Source of the DNA: Pseudomonadota bacterium
GTDB lineage: Bacteria; SZUA-182; DTGQ01
Direction: 5' to 3'
Length of the DNA stretch: 32,199 nt
NCBI GenBank assembly: GCA_030625085.1
Contig: DAOURK010000042.1
Coordinates: 1 to 32,199 of the forward strand
How positions within the stretch are numbered: position 1 is the first letter of the stretch; each line of letters opens with the position of its first letter. The notes under the pieces were generated by a model. It ran no database searches and was not told the origin of the DNA. It saw nothing but the letters and a program-made list of their open reading frames with translations. Positions 1 to 8,815 of the stretch are shown in pieces. The position numbers and the translations under genes were made by a program.

Positions 1-33
1 CAGATACAAGAGCTTGGCTCCCAGTTGCAATAA
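1..33 (+). CDS. possible 3' end of an upstream gene
   Basis: The first frame is open from the window edge and ends at a TAA at 31-33, giving the ten residues QIQELGSQLQ. The composition is plausible for a soluble C-terminus. Ten codons cannot prove coding or indicate a family. Confidence 0.2.
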   Translation, partial: QIQELGSQLQ

Positions 34-278
34 ATTTTATTTCTAAAAGGTCATTTCTAATGATTTCATATGGTTAGCTTCTTGGAGATGGGTTCAGTGC
101 TTGTAGCTAATGGTGGGTTTGGTGCATACCGGCCGTGACGCTCTATTAGACAAAGGGTAATGAATCGTTGGACAGCCGCCTAAATTCCTGCAATAATTTC
201 AATACACATTTTACCCTATAAACCAAATGAGTTAGACCCTTTCAGAAAAATAATTTCGTAACCGATATTTAATCGAAA

Positions 279-362
279 GTAGCGCAGGGCTTTAGCCTTG
301 CCAAAATGCAGAGCTAAAGCCCTGCGCTACAATATGAAATTTAATATCTGAAAATCTATAGA
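279..362. repeat. dispersed palindromic repeat, copy 1
   Basis: Two perfect 18-base arms (279-296 and 313-330, beginning GTAGCGCAGGGCTTTAGC) enclose a 16-base loop. They are followed by a tail (about 335-362) containing ATCTGAAAATCTATAG. A second copy with the same palindrome and nearly the same tail lies at 27448-27547. The form is that of a REP/MITE-like intergenic repeat. Similar GCGCAGGGCTTTAGCCCTGC-type palindromes are familiar from several bacterial genomes. Confidence 0.75.
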
Positions 363-376
363 GGCTGGGAAAAAGT

Positions 377-391
377 TGACAATTATTGTCA
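377..391. promoter_or_regulatory. palindromic operator-like site TGACAA-N3-TTGTCA
   Basis: A perfect 6+6 dyad with a 3-base spacer. A 10-of-12 match lies at 489-503 (cGACAA-ATA-TTGTtA) and a TTGTCA half-site at 572-577. All lie upstream of the sigma-54 promoter, at about -240, -128 and -45 relative to the predicted start. That is where an NtrC-family activator such as PilR would bind. The same 12-base dyad recurs at 17155-17169. The function is inferred. Confidence 0.4.
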
Positions 392-589
392 CCAGGCTTC
401 TTTTTTTTGTCAGGCGGATTTATTTACACAATTACAATATGTTATAAAAATTAGCTCTCCAAATTGTACCAAATTGCATCCTGCTAAGCGACAAATATTG
501 TTAGTTCTTCCCATTGTTGGAGAAGGCATTTTTTTGTTAGCATTGGTTAACCTTTTGAAAATACTGGAATATTGTCAACAAAAATAAGG

Positions 590-606
590 TTGGCATCATC
601 CTTGCT
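590..606 (+). promoter_or_regulatory. sigma-54 (RpoN) promoter of the pilin gene
   Basis: TTGGCATCATCCTTGCT matches the -24/-12 consensus (TGGCACG-N4-TTGCW), with GG and GC exactly ten bases apart. The predicted transcription start is near 617, giving a leader of about 180 bases. An SD-like AAGGAGGGG at 654-662 in that leader has no start codon behind it. RpoN- and PilR-dependent pilA transcription is established in Pseudomonas, Myxococcus and Geobacter. Confidence 0.8.
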
Positions 607-797
607 AATATAAAAAAATGTTCTCATAAAAAGGCTGATAAAAAAAATCAAAAAAGGAGGGGAATCATAAAAAGAAAATACGTAACATGATGTAGTATGC
701 GGGTAGTGAAAATGGATGGAGATTTTGATAATTGGAAGTGTAATTGGTTGTTCATGTTAACCCTAACTCATTAACCCCTTAGAAGGAGGATAACACC

Positions 798-1253
798 ATG
801 TTAAGGAATCTCAAGAATCAAAAAGGTTTTACCCTGATCGAGCTGATGATCGTTGTGGCTATTATTGGTATTTTGGCAGCTATCGCTATCCCGAACTTTA
901 TGACCTTCCGGCTGAAAGCAAAAACCAGTGAAGCCAAATCCAACCTTGGATCAATTCGTACCTGCCAGGAAGCCTACAGAGCCGAAAAAGATTTATATTA
1001 TGGTGTTACTCGTTATCCCCTCGCCGTTGCCATCGTGACATCTACGCCATGGGTTACGGCCAATACTGAATTTTCAGCTATTGGTTTTGCTCCCTCGGGT
1101 AAGGTATATTATAACTATCTAGTTGATACTATTACGGACACTAGCTTCTTGGCTCACGCTTATGCTGACCTCGATGGTGATGGTGTAGAGGCTGAATATA
1201 GGATCACTCAAGCCTCGGATATAGCTAACCCGACCGGCGGCAGTGTTTATTAA
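798..1253 (+). CDS. pilA: type IVa major pilin (PilA family)
   Basis: Structural subunit of a type IV pilus, made as a prepilin and cleaved and N-methylated by PilD at the inner membrane. The sequence has a short basic leader ([10 protein letters not shown]), the cleavage site G10/F11, the motif [20 protein letters not shown] with Glu5 of the mature protein, and a pilin-like globular part of about 115 residues. A DLDGDG segment near residue 124 resembles a Ca-binding loop. There is no obvious C-terminal cysteine pair. The length of 151 is usual for deltaproteobacterial pilins. A perfect SD (AAGGAGG, 783-789) sits 8 bases before the ATG. Transcription is probably from the sigma-54 promoter at 590-606, ending at the hairpin at 1304-1339. 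A minor pilin or a type II secretion pseudopilin is less likely given the strong promoter, SD and terminator. Confidence 0.93.
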   Translation: MLRNLKNQKGFTLIELMIVVAIIGILAAIAIPNFMTFRLKAKTSEAKSNLGSIRTCQEAYRAEKDLYYGVTRYPLAVAIVTSTPWVTANTEFSAIGFAPSGKVYYNYLVDTITDTSFLAHAYADLDGDGVEAEYRITQASDIANPTGGSVY

Positions 1254-1303
1254 TCTTCATCATACTCATCATACAATAAGAATAGTCTGACCCTTTTTCA
1301 ATA

Positions 1304-1339
1304 ACCACCTGCGGGAAAATCCTGCAGGTGGTGTTTTTT
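1304..1339 (+). terminator. rho-independent terminator after pilA
   Basis: A 12-bp stem (1304-1315 with 1321-1332, one G-U pair) and a 5-base AAAAT loop are followed by a run of T at 1334-1339. It lies 51 bases past the pilin stop and closes that unit. The next gene starts only about 20 bases later, so it depends on read-through or on a promoter inside pilA. Confidence 0.88.
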
Positions 1340-1361
1340 CATCCCAACGCATAGGTTGCTC

Positions 1362-3293
1362 ATGTTTTTTTTAGTTCAAGTGGATAAAAATAATTTACCA
1401 AGATATCTGTTCTTGCTCCTCTTAGCCTTTGCCCCTCTTTTTCATGGAGGAGTTTCTCGTTTTCCGGTGATGGTAATTGAAATCCTCATTATTACAATTT
1501 TTTTTATTTTTTGGTTAAGCGCCTTATCCCGTCAGCCAAAGATTCCATCCTCGGTTTTTGATATATTTTTATTCCTTTTTTTAATCATTACCTTTTCTTC
1601 TTACTTTTTTGCGCACTATAGACACGATGCCCTCCGGAGTTTACTGTTAATTGGTGCGTATATTACTTTATATTATATGATCTTGTTTAATTTCAGTCGC
1701 TCCAACCTCCGCGGCCCTTTAAGAGTCTTGATTTTGTCTGCTGTTCTCCAGGGTATAATCGGCCTTTTCCAGTACAGGTTTCTGGGCATGAACCGCGTAG
1801 CAGGGACCTTTGTCAATGCCAATTTCTACGCCGGATTTTTAGTGGCTATTCTTCCTCTTTCTTTGGGGGAATTTTTATTTCGTCGAAAAAACCCTCTTTG
1901 GTATTTTTCTAATATTATTATATTGGCGGGTATTGTTTTGAGCTGCTCTCGGGGAGTGACCTTGGTTTTGGTAGTGACTGTTTTTTTTCTACTCTATTTT
2001 TTTCAAAAAAAGAAGATTATTCTCTGTTTTTTATTACTGATTTTGGCCGGCCTTATTTTTCCGAATCCATTAAAAAAAAGAATATATACAGTAGGAAAGA
2101 CAGATGTTTATGCTTACAGCCGCCTTTCTATCTGGAAAAGCGCTCTAAGCATGGTCCAAGACCATTGGAAAAGTGGGATCGGCCTTGGACAATATCGGTA
2201 CTTGTCAACTGCCTATAGTTTCCCTGTAGAAAAAGCCTGGGCTCGCTATAGCCGGGTGGCTGCTTATGCTCATAATGAATATTTTCAAGTGGGCGCTGAA
2301 TTGGGGTTGCTTGGATTTTTATTAGTTTTAGCAGCAATTGTGTTTTTCTGGTATGATGCCGGACGTCAGATTCAATTTCAACGATTTCTCAAGAGAGAAA
2401 ATAAAAAGGCCCAGTTTTTTTTATTGGCCGGTATATTGGCCATTTTACTCCATGCTCTGGTGGATTTTAATCTACATATTCCTTCTATCACCCTTTTACT
2501 GATAACCTTTGCCGCCTTTTTTCGCATACTCAACGAACGTATCAATAAAAAAAAGCAGGAATATATTTGTTTTAATAACAGAAAAATTTACCGGATTCCT
2601 ATTATAGTTGTGCTGCTTGGGTGTTTGATAGCCTGTGTAAGACCATATATCGGGTTTCGTTTTTATCAAAAAACCAATCCCAGCGGAGAAGTAACCCAAA
2701 ATATTCGTCTCCTTAAAAAAGCCCTGAAAACAGATTTTTTATGCGCTCCATATCATAATTCCCTGGGGGGAGCTTACTTTGCCAGGTATGGACAATCCCG
2801 AAATATTATCTGGTTACTTAAAGGGGTTGAACATGCGGAATTGGCCGCTCAATTAAATCCTTTTGATTATCGATTTCCCAGAAGCCTGGGTGATGGTTAT
2901 TATAATATTTATCGATCCATCTTAAAAGATCATGCTTATCTGGACAATGCCAAGCAGGAATTCCTTAAAGCCCTTCAATTGGCTCCCTATGATTACAGGC
3001 TTTATGATCGTTTGGCTTCAGTAGAATTTTTACGTGGAGATATTAAAAAAGCTCAGGAATATATGGTCGAAGCCCTTCAATTAGAGCCTAACTATTTGAA
3101 AGGCCATTATCAACTAGCCTTGATCAAGCAAAAGTTGGGGGATACTGAAGGTTCTGCCGAAGAATATAACAAGATTAAGGAAATTCGGAAACTACACCTG
3201 GAGAAGAAAGTATCTTCAGAGTATGAGGCAGAACTGATCGATTTCGATTATGCTTTTATTGAGAGAGATTCTACTGATAGGGAAGCCATATGA
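1362..3293 (+). CDS. O-antigen ligase / Wzy-type membrane protein with C-terminal TPRs
   Basis: Multi-spanning inner-membrane protein of the Wzy_C/O-antigen ligase superfamily. Members transfer lipid-linked glycan to lipid A, to a growing chain, or to protein. Hydrophobic segments fill residues 1 to about 425. Family hallmarks visible are GTFVNANFYAGFL, the long periplasmic loop with RLSIWKSALSMV and SGIGLGQY near residues 254-280, and AHNEYFQVGAELGLLGFLL near 303. Residues from about 445 to 610 form TPR helices (AYHNSLGGAYFARYG, PYDYRLYDRLASVEFLRGD). An in-frame TTG at 1356 is an alternative start; ATG at 1362 has a weak AGG 6 bases upstream. It sits directly after pilA, as pilin oligosaccharyltransferase genes (TfpO/PilO) do in some bacteria, so its acceptor could be pilin rather than LPS. 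Its end overlaps the next gene by ATGA. Confidence 0.85.
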   Translation: MFFLVQVDKNNLPRYLFLLLLAFAPLFHGGVSRFPVMVIEILIITIFFIFWLSALSRQPKIPSSVFDIFLFLFLIITFSSYFFAHYRHDALRSLLLIGAYITLYYMILFNFSRSNLRGPLRVLILSAVLQGIIGLFQYRFLGMNRVAGTFVNANFYAGFLVAILPLSLGEFLFRRKNPLWYFSNIIILAGIVLSCSRGVTLVLVVTVFFLLYFFQKKKIILCFLLLILAGLIFPNPLKKRIYTVGKTDVYAYSRLSIWKSALSMVQDHWKSGIGLGQYRYLSTAYSFPVEKAWARYSRVAAYAHNEYFQVGAELGLLGFLLVLAAIVFFWYDAGRQIQFQRFLKRENKKAQFFLLAGILAILLHALVDFNLHIPSITLLLITFAAFFRILNERINKKKQEYICFNNRKIYRIPIIVVLLGCLIACVRPYIGFRFYQKTNPSGEVTQNIRLLKKALKTDFLCAPYHNSLGGAYFARYGQSRNIIWLLKGVEHAELAAQLNPFDYRFPRSLGDGYYNIYRSILKDHAYLDNAKQEFLKALQLAPYDYRLYDRLASVEFLRGDIKKAQEYMVEALQLEPNYLKGHYQLALIKQKLGDTEGSAEEYNKIKEIRKLHLEKKVSSEYEAELIDFDYAFIERDSTDREAI

Positions 3294-4021
3294 AAAGAAA
3301 TTGTATCAGAATTTTTATTTTGAGCGCCTTTTTGACCACCATATTCTTTTGTTATAAAACTCAAAAGAAAATTGATGTCATTTCTCCGGCCAATCAGCCT
3401 GAGAGGCTCATGTATCTTCCCTCCGGAAAATATTTAAAACCGCTGATGTTGGGCTTTGACCAGATAGCAGCGGATATTCTCTGGATAAAGGCTATTGGGT
3501 ATTTTGGGGGGCATTATTTGACGGATAGAAATTATCAATGGCTGTATCATATTCTGGATTTGACGACTACCCTGGACCCATATTTTCGGTATGCTTATGA
3601 ATTTGGCGGAGTGGTTTTGGCTGTTGAAAAGGAGGACTTTGAACATAGTAATAAATTGTTAAAGAAGGGAATGCAGTATCATTCCGATTATTGGAGATTC
3701 CCCTTTTATCTGGGGTTTAATTCATTTTTTCGCCTCAAAGACCCGGAGACGGCAGCTCATTATATTTCCATAGCCGCTACTTTGCCGGATTGCCCATCTT
3801 ATTTGCCGAAATTGGCGGCTAGTCTTTATGCTCATTCCGGACAAAAGGAAACGGCCCTCAATTTTCTCAATCGGATGTATCAGGATTTGGAAGCCCCCTG
3901 GCTTAAGAAAAGCATGGCCCAAAAAATTTTAAACCTCCAAAAAGGGATCCTCCCCAAATCTTTGGGAGAGATTTTGGCCTCAGGTGAACCCAGCCATACT
4001 CAGGATGGGAGTAAATTATAA
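3290..4021 (+). CDS. membrane-anchored TPR-like protein of unknown function
   Basis: 243 residues. An N-terminal hydrophobic anchor (about 7-22) is followed by a conserved-looking block LGFDQIAADILWIKAIGYFG (about 54-73) and helical repeats. TLDPYFRYAYEFGGVVLAVE and YHSDYWRFPFYLGFNSFFRL resemble TPR helices. I recall similar proteins in deltaproteobacterial genomes but no assigned function. The ATGA overlap with the preceding ligase-like gene implies translational coupling, so it may be a periplasmic partner of that enzyme; that is inference. The 3' end overlaps the converging protease gene by 6 bases, with no terminator between them. Confidence 0.75.
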   Translation: MKRNCIRIFILSAFLTTIFFCYKTQKKIDVISPANQPERLMYLPSGKYLKPLMLGFDQIAADILWIKAIGYFGGHYLTDRNYQWLYHILDLTTTLDPYFRYAYEFGGVVLAVEKEDFEHSNKLLKKGMQYHSDYWRFPFYLGFNSFFRLKDPETAAHYISIAATLPDCPSYLPKLAASLYAHSGQKETALNFLNRMYQDLEAPWLKKSMAQKILNLQKGILPKSLGEILASGEPSHTQDGSKL

Positions 4022-5455
4022 TTGAACGTCAAACCCGAAAAATTTTCTTCCTGTTCGCCGGCACCGCTCCAGTTTATTTTGCAAGCTTGAGAGCCAGAGT
4101 TTCGTTTTCAACGAACTATGAGAGGCAAAATTTTCCACAAAGGTTTGAATCCCTTGTGTATCTTGTAAAATCCCATCTTGGTGATCCAGGATTTTTTGAA
4201 TTTCAGGCAGATTTTTTTCAATGAGTCTTTGGGCTTCAAGAATTAATTGAGGATTTGAATTCAAGATAGTAAGCAGTTCATTTGATTGTGAGTATAGACG
4301 TTTGACCTGGTATCTTCCGTTTGGATGCTGAAGTAAAATATCATCTCGATATTCTCTGAGGGCCTTAAGTTTTTCAGATGATTCCAGCAACATCTGGTAA
4401 GTTGAATTCCAACTTGGTTCTTCCGGGGAGCCATCACATGCTCCGTATAATGCTTTAATGCCGGCCACATCATCAGAGCTCAGGGTCCTTTGAACACCAC
4501 GGTAATAAGCATACATGATAGCCTTAGGGTCATTGGAATGGTCCAGGCATAGATAGTGGCCAAATTCGTGAAGCATGACCGTTTGGATGTCAAAATCATC
4601 AGTCCCATTGATATTCCAGGATTCACTGTCATTAAATTCACAATCAATTTCCAGAATACAGCCGGTTGAGGGGGTATACCATAGACTGGTTTGGGCCAGG
4701 ACTGGATAGGATAATTGATTGCCCCATAAGATGATATTTTCATCATCTTTACCTGTGCTTGAAGTAAAGGTAGTGCCGCCATAATCAAATTCAAAGCAGG
4801 CCCCGCATGAACTCCAGGTTGCGGCTGCTTGAGAAACCGCTGATTCTTCATTCGCAACATCCTGAGTATTCGCATGAATATAAAAATACTTTCCCATCGG
4901 ATTGGCAGTACACCAGTGATACCTGGTGACAGTGTAATTTAAGTCTCTTTGTGCTTTAAGACGAGATAGAAAAAATCCGTATCGTGGATAATATACTCCA
5001 CGTCTAATCTGGCTGAGGAAATTTTTTACCGGTAAATTTTGTTCAATAACCATACCCTCTTGTACGTGAAATTTCCCCTGATGTCCCCCCACTACATCTG
5101 AGTTTTTATTAATGAAAACGATCGTTTCTTCATGTAATTGAAAGATTGGGCTATTTGAATTTTTTTGGCCTATATTTCCCACGATTCCTCCGGGCACCAT
5201 AAAAGTTATTATGTCAGGAGATTTTTCCTTCACACTTTCAAGTACCGATAGTTTTACTGTTGTGAAGATATTTGTTGCATTTTCATTCCATTGGCTTTCA
5301 ACTTCCTCTACCCGGCCATAACAAATATATTGGGCGTTATTAGCCAAATAGGATAGAGCAACTTTTTGCATCATTGCCAGTGAATTATTGGATAGCAACA
5401 AGATGTTAAACAAAATCAGGCAAGATAAAGATAATTGTAATAATTTTTTTTTCAT
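4016..5455 (-). CDS. secreted matrixin-type zinc metalloprotease
   Basis: Exported endopeptidase of the metzincin clan (matrixin-like). A Sec signal peptide covers residues 1 to about 27. An N-terminal domain (about 30-145) with YICYGRVEEVESQWNENATN and VPGGIVGNIGQ resembles a region often found ahead of bacterial matrixins. The catalytic domain carries the zinc motif HEFGHYLCLDH at residues 296-306 and a Met-turn at AIMYAYYRG (Met314). Four cysteines in and near WSSCGACFEF and GCILEIDCEF may form disulfides. The last 130 residues are charged and helical, possibly coiled coil. The start is supported by SD AGAGAGG about 6 bases upstream on the minus strand. It is transcribed against the neighbouring genes and is probably a separate unit. 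Substrate unknown. Confidence 0.85.
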   Translation of the reverse strand: MKKKLLQLSLSCLILFNILLLSNNSLAMMQKVALSYLANNAQYICYGRVEEVESQWNENATNIFTTVKLSVLESVKEKSPDIITFMVPGGIVGNIGQKNSNSPIFQLHEETIVFINKNSDVVGGHQGKFHVQEGMVIEQNLPVKNFLSQIRRGVYYPRYGFFLSRLKAQRDLNYTVTRYHWCTANPMGKYFYIHANTQDVANEESAVSQAAATWSSCGACFEFDYGGTTFTSSTGKDDENIILWGNQLSYPVLAQTSLWYTPSTGCILEIDCEFNDSESWNINGTDDFDIQTVMLHEFGHYLCLDHSNDPKAIMYAYYRGVQRTLSSDDVAGIKALYGACDGSPEEPSWNSTYQMLLESSEKLKALREYRDDILLQHPNGRYQVKRLYSQSNELLTILNSNPQLILEAQRLIEKNLPEIQKILDHQDGILQDTQGIQTFVENFASHSSLKTKLWLSSLQNKLERCRRTGRKFFGFDVQL

Positions 5456-5670
5456 TTTTTGCCTCTCTTATTCCCTTTGTTTTAGATGATGTTTGTTTTT
5501 TGTATAAGCTAAAAGTTTTTCGGTAGGTATCTTTTTTAAGCTTTACAAATAAAACAGGCAAATTTTTTTTATTCTTTTTAAAAAGTTTAGGTATTTGGAC
5601 TATGGAGACAATCAGGTAAGACGATAAATATACTATAAAAAGAACCAAATGAATAATCTTCCATGATTCT

Positions 5671-6474
5671 ATGATAAAAAAGGAAACGGCTACGTCAAAA
5701 AATATTAAAATGGCCATAGTCTTGGCCGCCGGCCAGGGAAGCCGCTTACGCCCTTTGACCGAGTCTATGCCCAAAAGTTTGATTCCGATTGGAGGCATTA
5801 CTGTCCTTGAGCATCTTTTACAGGCTCTTTGCTCTCTGGGAATTGATTATGTTGTTTTGGTTGTTGGTTATTTGGGGAAATCTATTCGCCGGGAGATTGG
5901 TTCCAACTACCAGGGAATGCAGATTCATTATGTGGAAAATTCTCTTTATGAAAACAGTGAAACGATGATGTCCCTGTGGTGTGCAAGGGAATTTTTTTAT
6001 TCAGACCTTTTGCTGGTAGAAGGAAATATCATTATTGAGCCGGTAATTGTCCATGATTTGATTGCCTGTTCACATAAAAATGCTATGGTCGTGACCATGC
6101 GTGAGCCCGCTTATCAGAGTGGCACACTGGTTTCAATAGGGGATAAGGGGCTGGTTGATCGAATGCTTGTAAGCCGGGATGAGCAAAAAGATATTGATTT
6201 AAATTATATGTACAGAACAGTAAATGTGTATAAGCTGGCTTCTGATTTTTTACATGAGCAACTCAAACCTCGTCTTAAGTTATATCTTAATCTTGGTTTG
6301 ACCAAGGATTATTATCAAATTTTGATCCGGGATTTTGTTGCTGAAGGTACTGTGCATTTTGCTCCGGTTTTCATAGGTCAACACCAGTGCATTACCATAG
6401 ATACCCCCGAGGACCTGGATAGGGCAAACCGGATGTTTGCAGCCAGTTCCGAATTCTGCACTTCAAAGGGTTAG
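5671..6474 (+). CDS. nucleotidyltransferase (sugar-phosphate or phosphocholine type)
   Basis: Cytoplasmic enzyme that activates a phosphorylated sugar or alcohol with an NTP. The signature GQGSRLRPLTESMPKSLIPI (about 21-40) includes the nucleotide-binding glycines, Arg27 and catalytic Lys35. NSLYENSETMMSL and LLVEGNIII resemble the LicC/phosphocholine cytidylyltransferase branch more than RmlA or GalU. The acidic residues near the C-terminus (ITIDTPEDLDRA) are typical of the fold. ATG at 5710 (MAIVLAAGQG) would remove 13 unneeded N-terminal residues and is an equally good start; neither has a clear SD. It opens the glycan locus and probably supplies an activated precursor. The substrate cannot be told from sequence alone. 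Confidence 0.82.
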   Translation: MIKKETATSKNIKMAIVLAAGQGSRLRPLTESMPKSLIPIGGITVLEHLLQALCSLGIDYVVLVVGYLGKSIRREIGSNYQGMQIHYVENSLYENSETMMSLWCAREFFYSDLLLVEGNIIIEPVIVHDLIACSHKNAMVVTMREPAYQSGTLVSIGDKGLVDRMLVSRDEQKDIDLNYMYRTVNVYKLASDFLHEQLKPRLKLYLNLGLTKDYYQILIRDFVAEGTVHFAPVFIGQHQCITIDTPEDLDRANRMFAASSEFCTSKG

Positions 6475-6663
6475 GGCTTTTTAAAACGTAAATTAATGGC
6501 AGATTTTTCTCTTTTTTGGAATCGAGAGGGCGAAGCTTTATTTTAAATAGTTTTGTTCATATAAGTAATTAGGCTGGAAGAATTGAAACAACCAGACCTG
6601 GGACTTAACAATAATACGTTCCGGGGTTGATGAGAAGGACGTAATTGATAGGGGAAACTGAAT

Positions 6664-7521
6664 ATGGCAGAATCTCTTTTTGAAGTTACCTATACGCCCG
6701 ATAGCCGACTACGTCACCCCTTAAGACTTTTCCGGCAAATGTTTAGAGATTTGTGGAAGAGCCGAGGACTGGCCTGGCGGCTTTTGGTGCGTGATATCAG
6801 CGCCCAATATCGACAAACGGCACTCGGTTTGCTATGGGCTTTTTTACCCCCAATAGCCACAACCGCTGCTTTTGTCCTTCTCAATAAGGGTAAAGTACTT
6901 AATATTGGTGAAGGTACCAATATCCCTTATCCGGCATTTGTAATGTTGGGTATGATTTTTTGGGAGTTATTCAAAGAGGCGTTGAATGCGCCGATTAACA
7001 GTGTGATTAAAGCAAAATCCATGCTCAGTAAGATTAATTTCCCTCATGAAGCCATAATCCTTTCAGGCATTGGTCAGGTACTTTTCAATTTTTCAATAAA
7101 ACTATTATTGCTGATCCCCGTCTTCTGGTGGTTCAAGGTGTCGGTGGCAAGTTCCGTTCTTTTGGCGCCCGTGGCTGTATTATTTTTGTTATTATTTGGC
7201 AGCATGTTAGGGGTATTACTAGTTCCCTTTGGTATGCTGTTTCATGATTTTTCTAAGATTTTACCTATGATTACCATGTTATGGATGCTCATTACTCCTA
7301 TAGTTTATCCTCCCCCAAAGGAAGGTGTTTTGAGTAAGATTATCAGTTTTAATCCGGTTTCCCCGCTTATTGTTACCGCAAAGAATTGGGTCGTATCAGG
7401 ATTTGGGGCCGACAGTTTAGCCTTTTGGGTCGTGGGAAGTGTAAGTTTACTGCTGCTCTTTTTGGGATGGATTTCATATAAACTATCCATACCGATCATA
7501 ATCGAAAGAATGCAAGCCTAA
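6664..7521 (+). CDS. polysaccharide ABC transporter permease (Wzm type)
   Basis: Inner-membrane half of an ABC-2 exporter that moves a finished undecaprenyl-linked glycan to the periplasm. The amphipathic N-terminus contains RDISAQYRQTALGLLWAFL (about 42-60), the conserved region of Wzm/TagG/KpsM permeases. About six hydrophobic helices follow, with the usual HDFSKILPMITMLWMLITP. The length of 285 is a little above the common 260. It pairs with the ATPase gene 88 bases downstream. In ABC-dependent pathways the whole chain is built in the cytoplasm, which fits the many cytoplasmic glycosyltransferases here. AGGGG about 10 bases before the ATG serves as SD. Confidence 0.92.
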   Translation: MAESLFEVTYTPDSRLRHPLRLFRQMFRDLWKSRGLAWRLLVRDISAQYRQTALGLLWAFLPPIATTAAFVLLNKGKVLNIGEGTNIPYPAFVMLGMIFWELFKEALNAPINSVIKAKSMLSKINFPHEAIILSGIGQVLFNFSIKLLLLIPVFWWFKVSVASSVLLAPVAVLFLLLFGSMLGVLLVPFGMLFHDFSKILPMITMLWMLITPIVYPPPKEGVLSKIISFNPVSPLIVTAKNWVVSGFGADSLAFWVVGSVSLLLLFLGWISYKLSIPIIIERMQA

Positions 7522-7609
7522 CTAAATACTGAATTTAAGCCCATTTTTATCAAATATGCCGTAAGATATTTTATTGCTTGACCACTCATATTTAAGGATG
7601 TAGCTGTTA

Positions 7610-8809
7610 ATGAGTGAAATTCTTATTAGCGTTGAAAATATAAATAAAAAATTTTGTCGTGATCTCAAACGTTCCCTTTGGTATGGAATTAAAGATTTAT
7701 CCTATGAATTTATTGGGCTTAATAAAATAAATGGACATCTTCGGAAACATGAATTTTGGTCTCTTAAAAATGTTAGTTTTGAGGTTAAGCGAGGCGAATG
7801 TTTAGGACTAATTGGTCCTAATGGAGCAGGGAAAAGTACTTTGTTGAAGATGCTACACGGCTTAATTAAACCGGATGCTGGGAAAATTATAATGCGTGGG
7901 CGGGTAGGGGCCCTGATCGAATTGGGAGCCGGTTTCAATCCTATATTAACAGGAAGAGAGAATATATATATCAACGGCGCAGTATTAGGATTTTCTAAAA
8001 AAGAAATGGACAAAAAGCTTGATGATATAATTGATTTTGCTGAAATCGGTGACTTTATTAACGCACCTGTCCAGAGTTACAGTTCGGGCATGAAAGTGAG
8101 ATTGGGTTTTGCTATAGCTGCCCAAATGAACCCGGATATACTTCTTATCGATGAAATATTGGCGGTTGGAGATGTAGGTTTTAGGGCAAAATGCTATAAT
8201 GCTATCCACAAATTAAACATGAATGCTGCCGTAATTTTTGTATCACACAGCATGCCCTCAATTGCGCGTATATCTTCTAAGTGCATGGTTCTAAATAAAG
8301 GCCGCTCAATTTTTCAAGGTACGGCAGATAATGCTATTCAGCAATATTATTCTCTTTTTGAGGAAGAAAAATTAGATATTCAATATCCGGCGGGAAGTGG
8401 CGAAGCATTAATTGAGAGAATGGAAATCTATGCCATAGAAGGGCATGAAAACGAGATATTTCGATTCGGTGATTCCATGACTATTTCTTGTGATATAAAG
8501 GTTTCACCGAAATATAAGACTTTTTTAATCTCAATCACCTTCATGAATCAAGAAATGCAGCTTATCGCCCAGTGTCATTCCGGCTATAATAAAGTTGTTC
8601 TTGAAAATGATGGTCATTCGAAAAAGATACAAATAACCATACCAAAACTTATTCTTAATCCGGGAACGTACGCAATTAATGTAATTATATTTGATGAAAC
8701 AAATCAAAAATATTTGGGTTGGTACCTCAAGGCTAAAAAATTCAAGGTTGTTGGTGAATTTGTCGGAGGCGCTCATATTCAATTACTCGGCGCATGGAAC
8801 GTGATGTAA
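7610..8809 (+). CDS. polysaccharide ABC transporter ATPase with glycan-recognition domain (Wzt type)
   Basis: ATPase that powers export with the preceding permease. Walker A GPNGAGKST is at residues 69-77, the ABC signature YSSGMKVRL at about 157-165, Walker B ILLIDE at 177-182, and the switch His at 213 in VSHSM. These sit in an N-terminal domain of about 240 residues. Residues from about 245 to 399 form an extra beta-rich region (FRFGDSMTISCDIKVSP, LNPGTYAINVIIFDE) matching the position and style of the Wzt C-terminal carbohydrate-binding domain. In O9a-type systems that domain recognises the terminal modification of the chain, so the exported glycan probably carries a capping group. A methyltransferase follows immediately, which is suggestive. 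Confidence 0.93.
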   Translation: MSEILISVENINKKFCRDLKRSLWYGIKDLSYEFIGLNKINGHLRKHEFWSLKNVSFEVKRGECLGLIGPNGAGKSTLLKMLHGLIKPDAGKIIMRGRVGALIELGAGFNPILTGRENIYINGAVLGFSKKEMDKKLDDIIDFAEIGDFINAPVQSYSSGMKVRLGFAIAAQMNPDILLIDEILAVGDVGFRAKCYNAIHKLNMNAAVIFVSHSMPSIARISSKCMVLNKGRSIFQGTADNAIQQYYSLFEEEKLDIQYPAGSGEALIERMEIYAIEGHENEIFRFGDSMTISCDIKVSPKYKTFLISITFMNQEMQLIAQCHSGYNKVVLENDGHSKKIQITIPKLILNPGTYAINVIIFDETNQKYLGWYLKAKKFKVVGEFVGGAHIQLLGAWNVM

Positions 8810-8815
8810 TTGCTC

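Larger units (their letters stand above)
34..589. other. long intergenic/regulatory region upstream of pilA
   Basis: No convincing gene was found here on either strand. The stretch is AT-rich. It contains a palindromic dispersed repeat (279-330 with a conserved tail to about 362) and operator-like palindromes at 377-391 and 489-503, with a half-site at 572-577. The sigma-54 promoter of the pilin gene follows directly. I see nothing recognisable in 34-278. Confidence 0.5.

Noticed and set aside
5406-5798. 130-codon frame on the minus strand overlapping the nucleotidyltransferase start
   Set aside because: It overlaps the clear nucleotide-binding motif of the plus-strand gene and the 5' end of the protease, has a composition of AT-rich read-through, and has no recognisable domain.
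6519-6535. TGGAATCGAGAGGGC as a second sigma-54 promoter before the ABC permease
   Set aside because: GG and GC are ten bases apart, but both flanking boxes are poor matches, and no activator dyad lies upstream.
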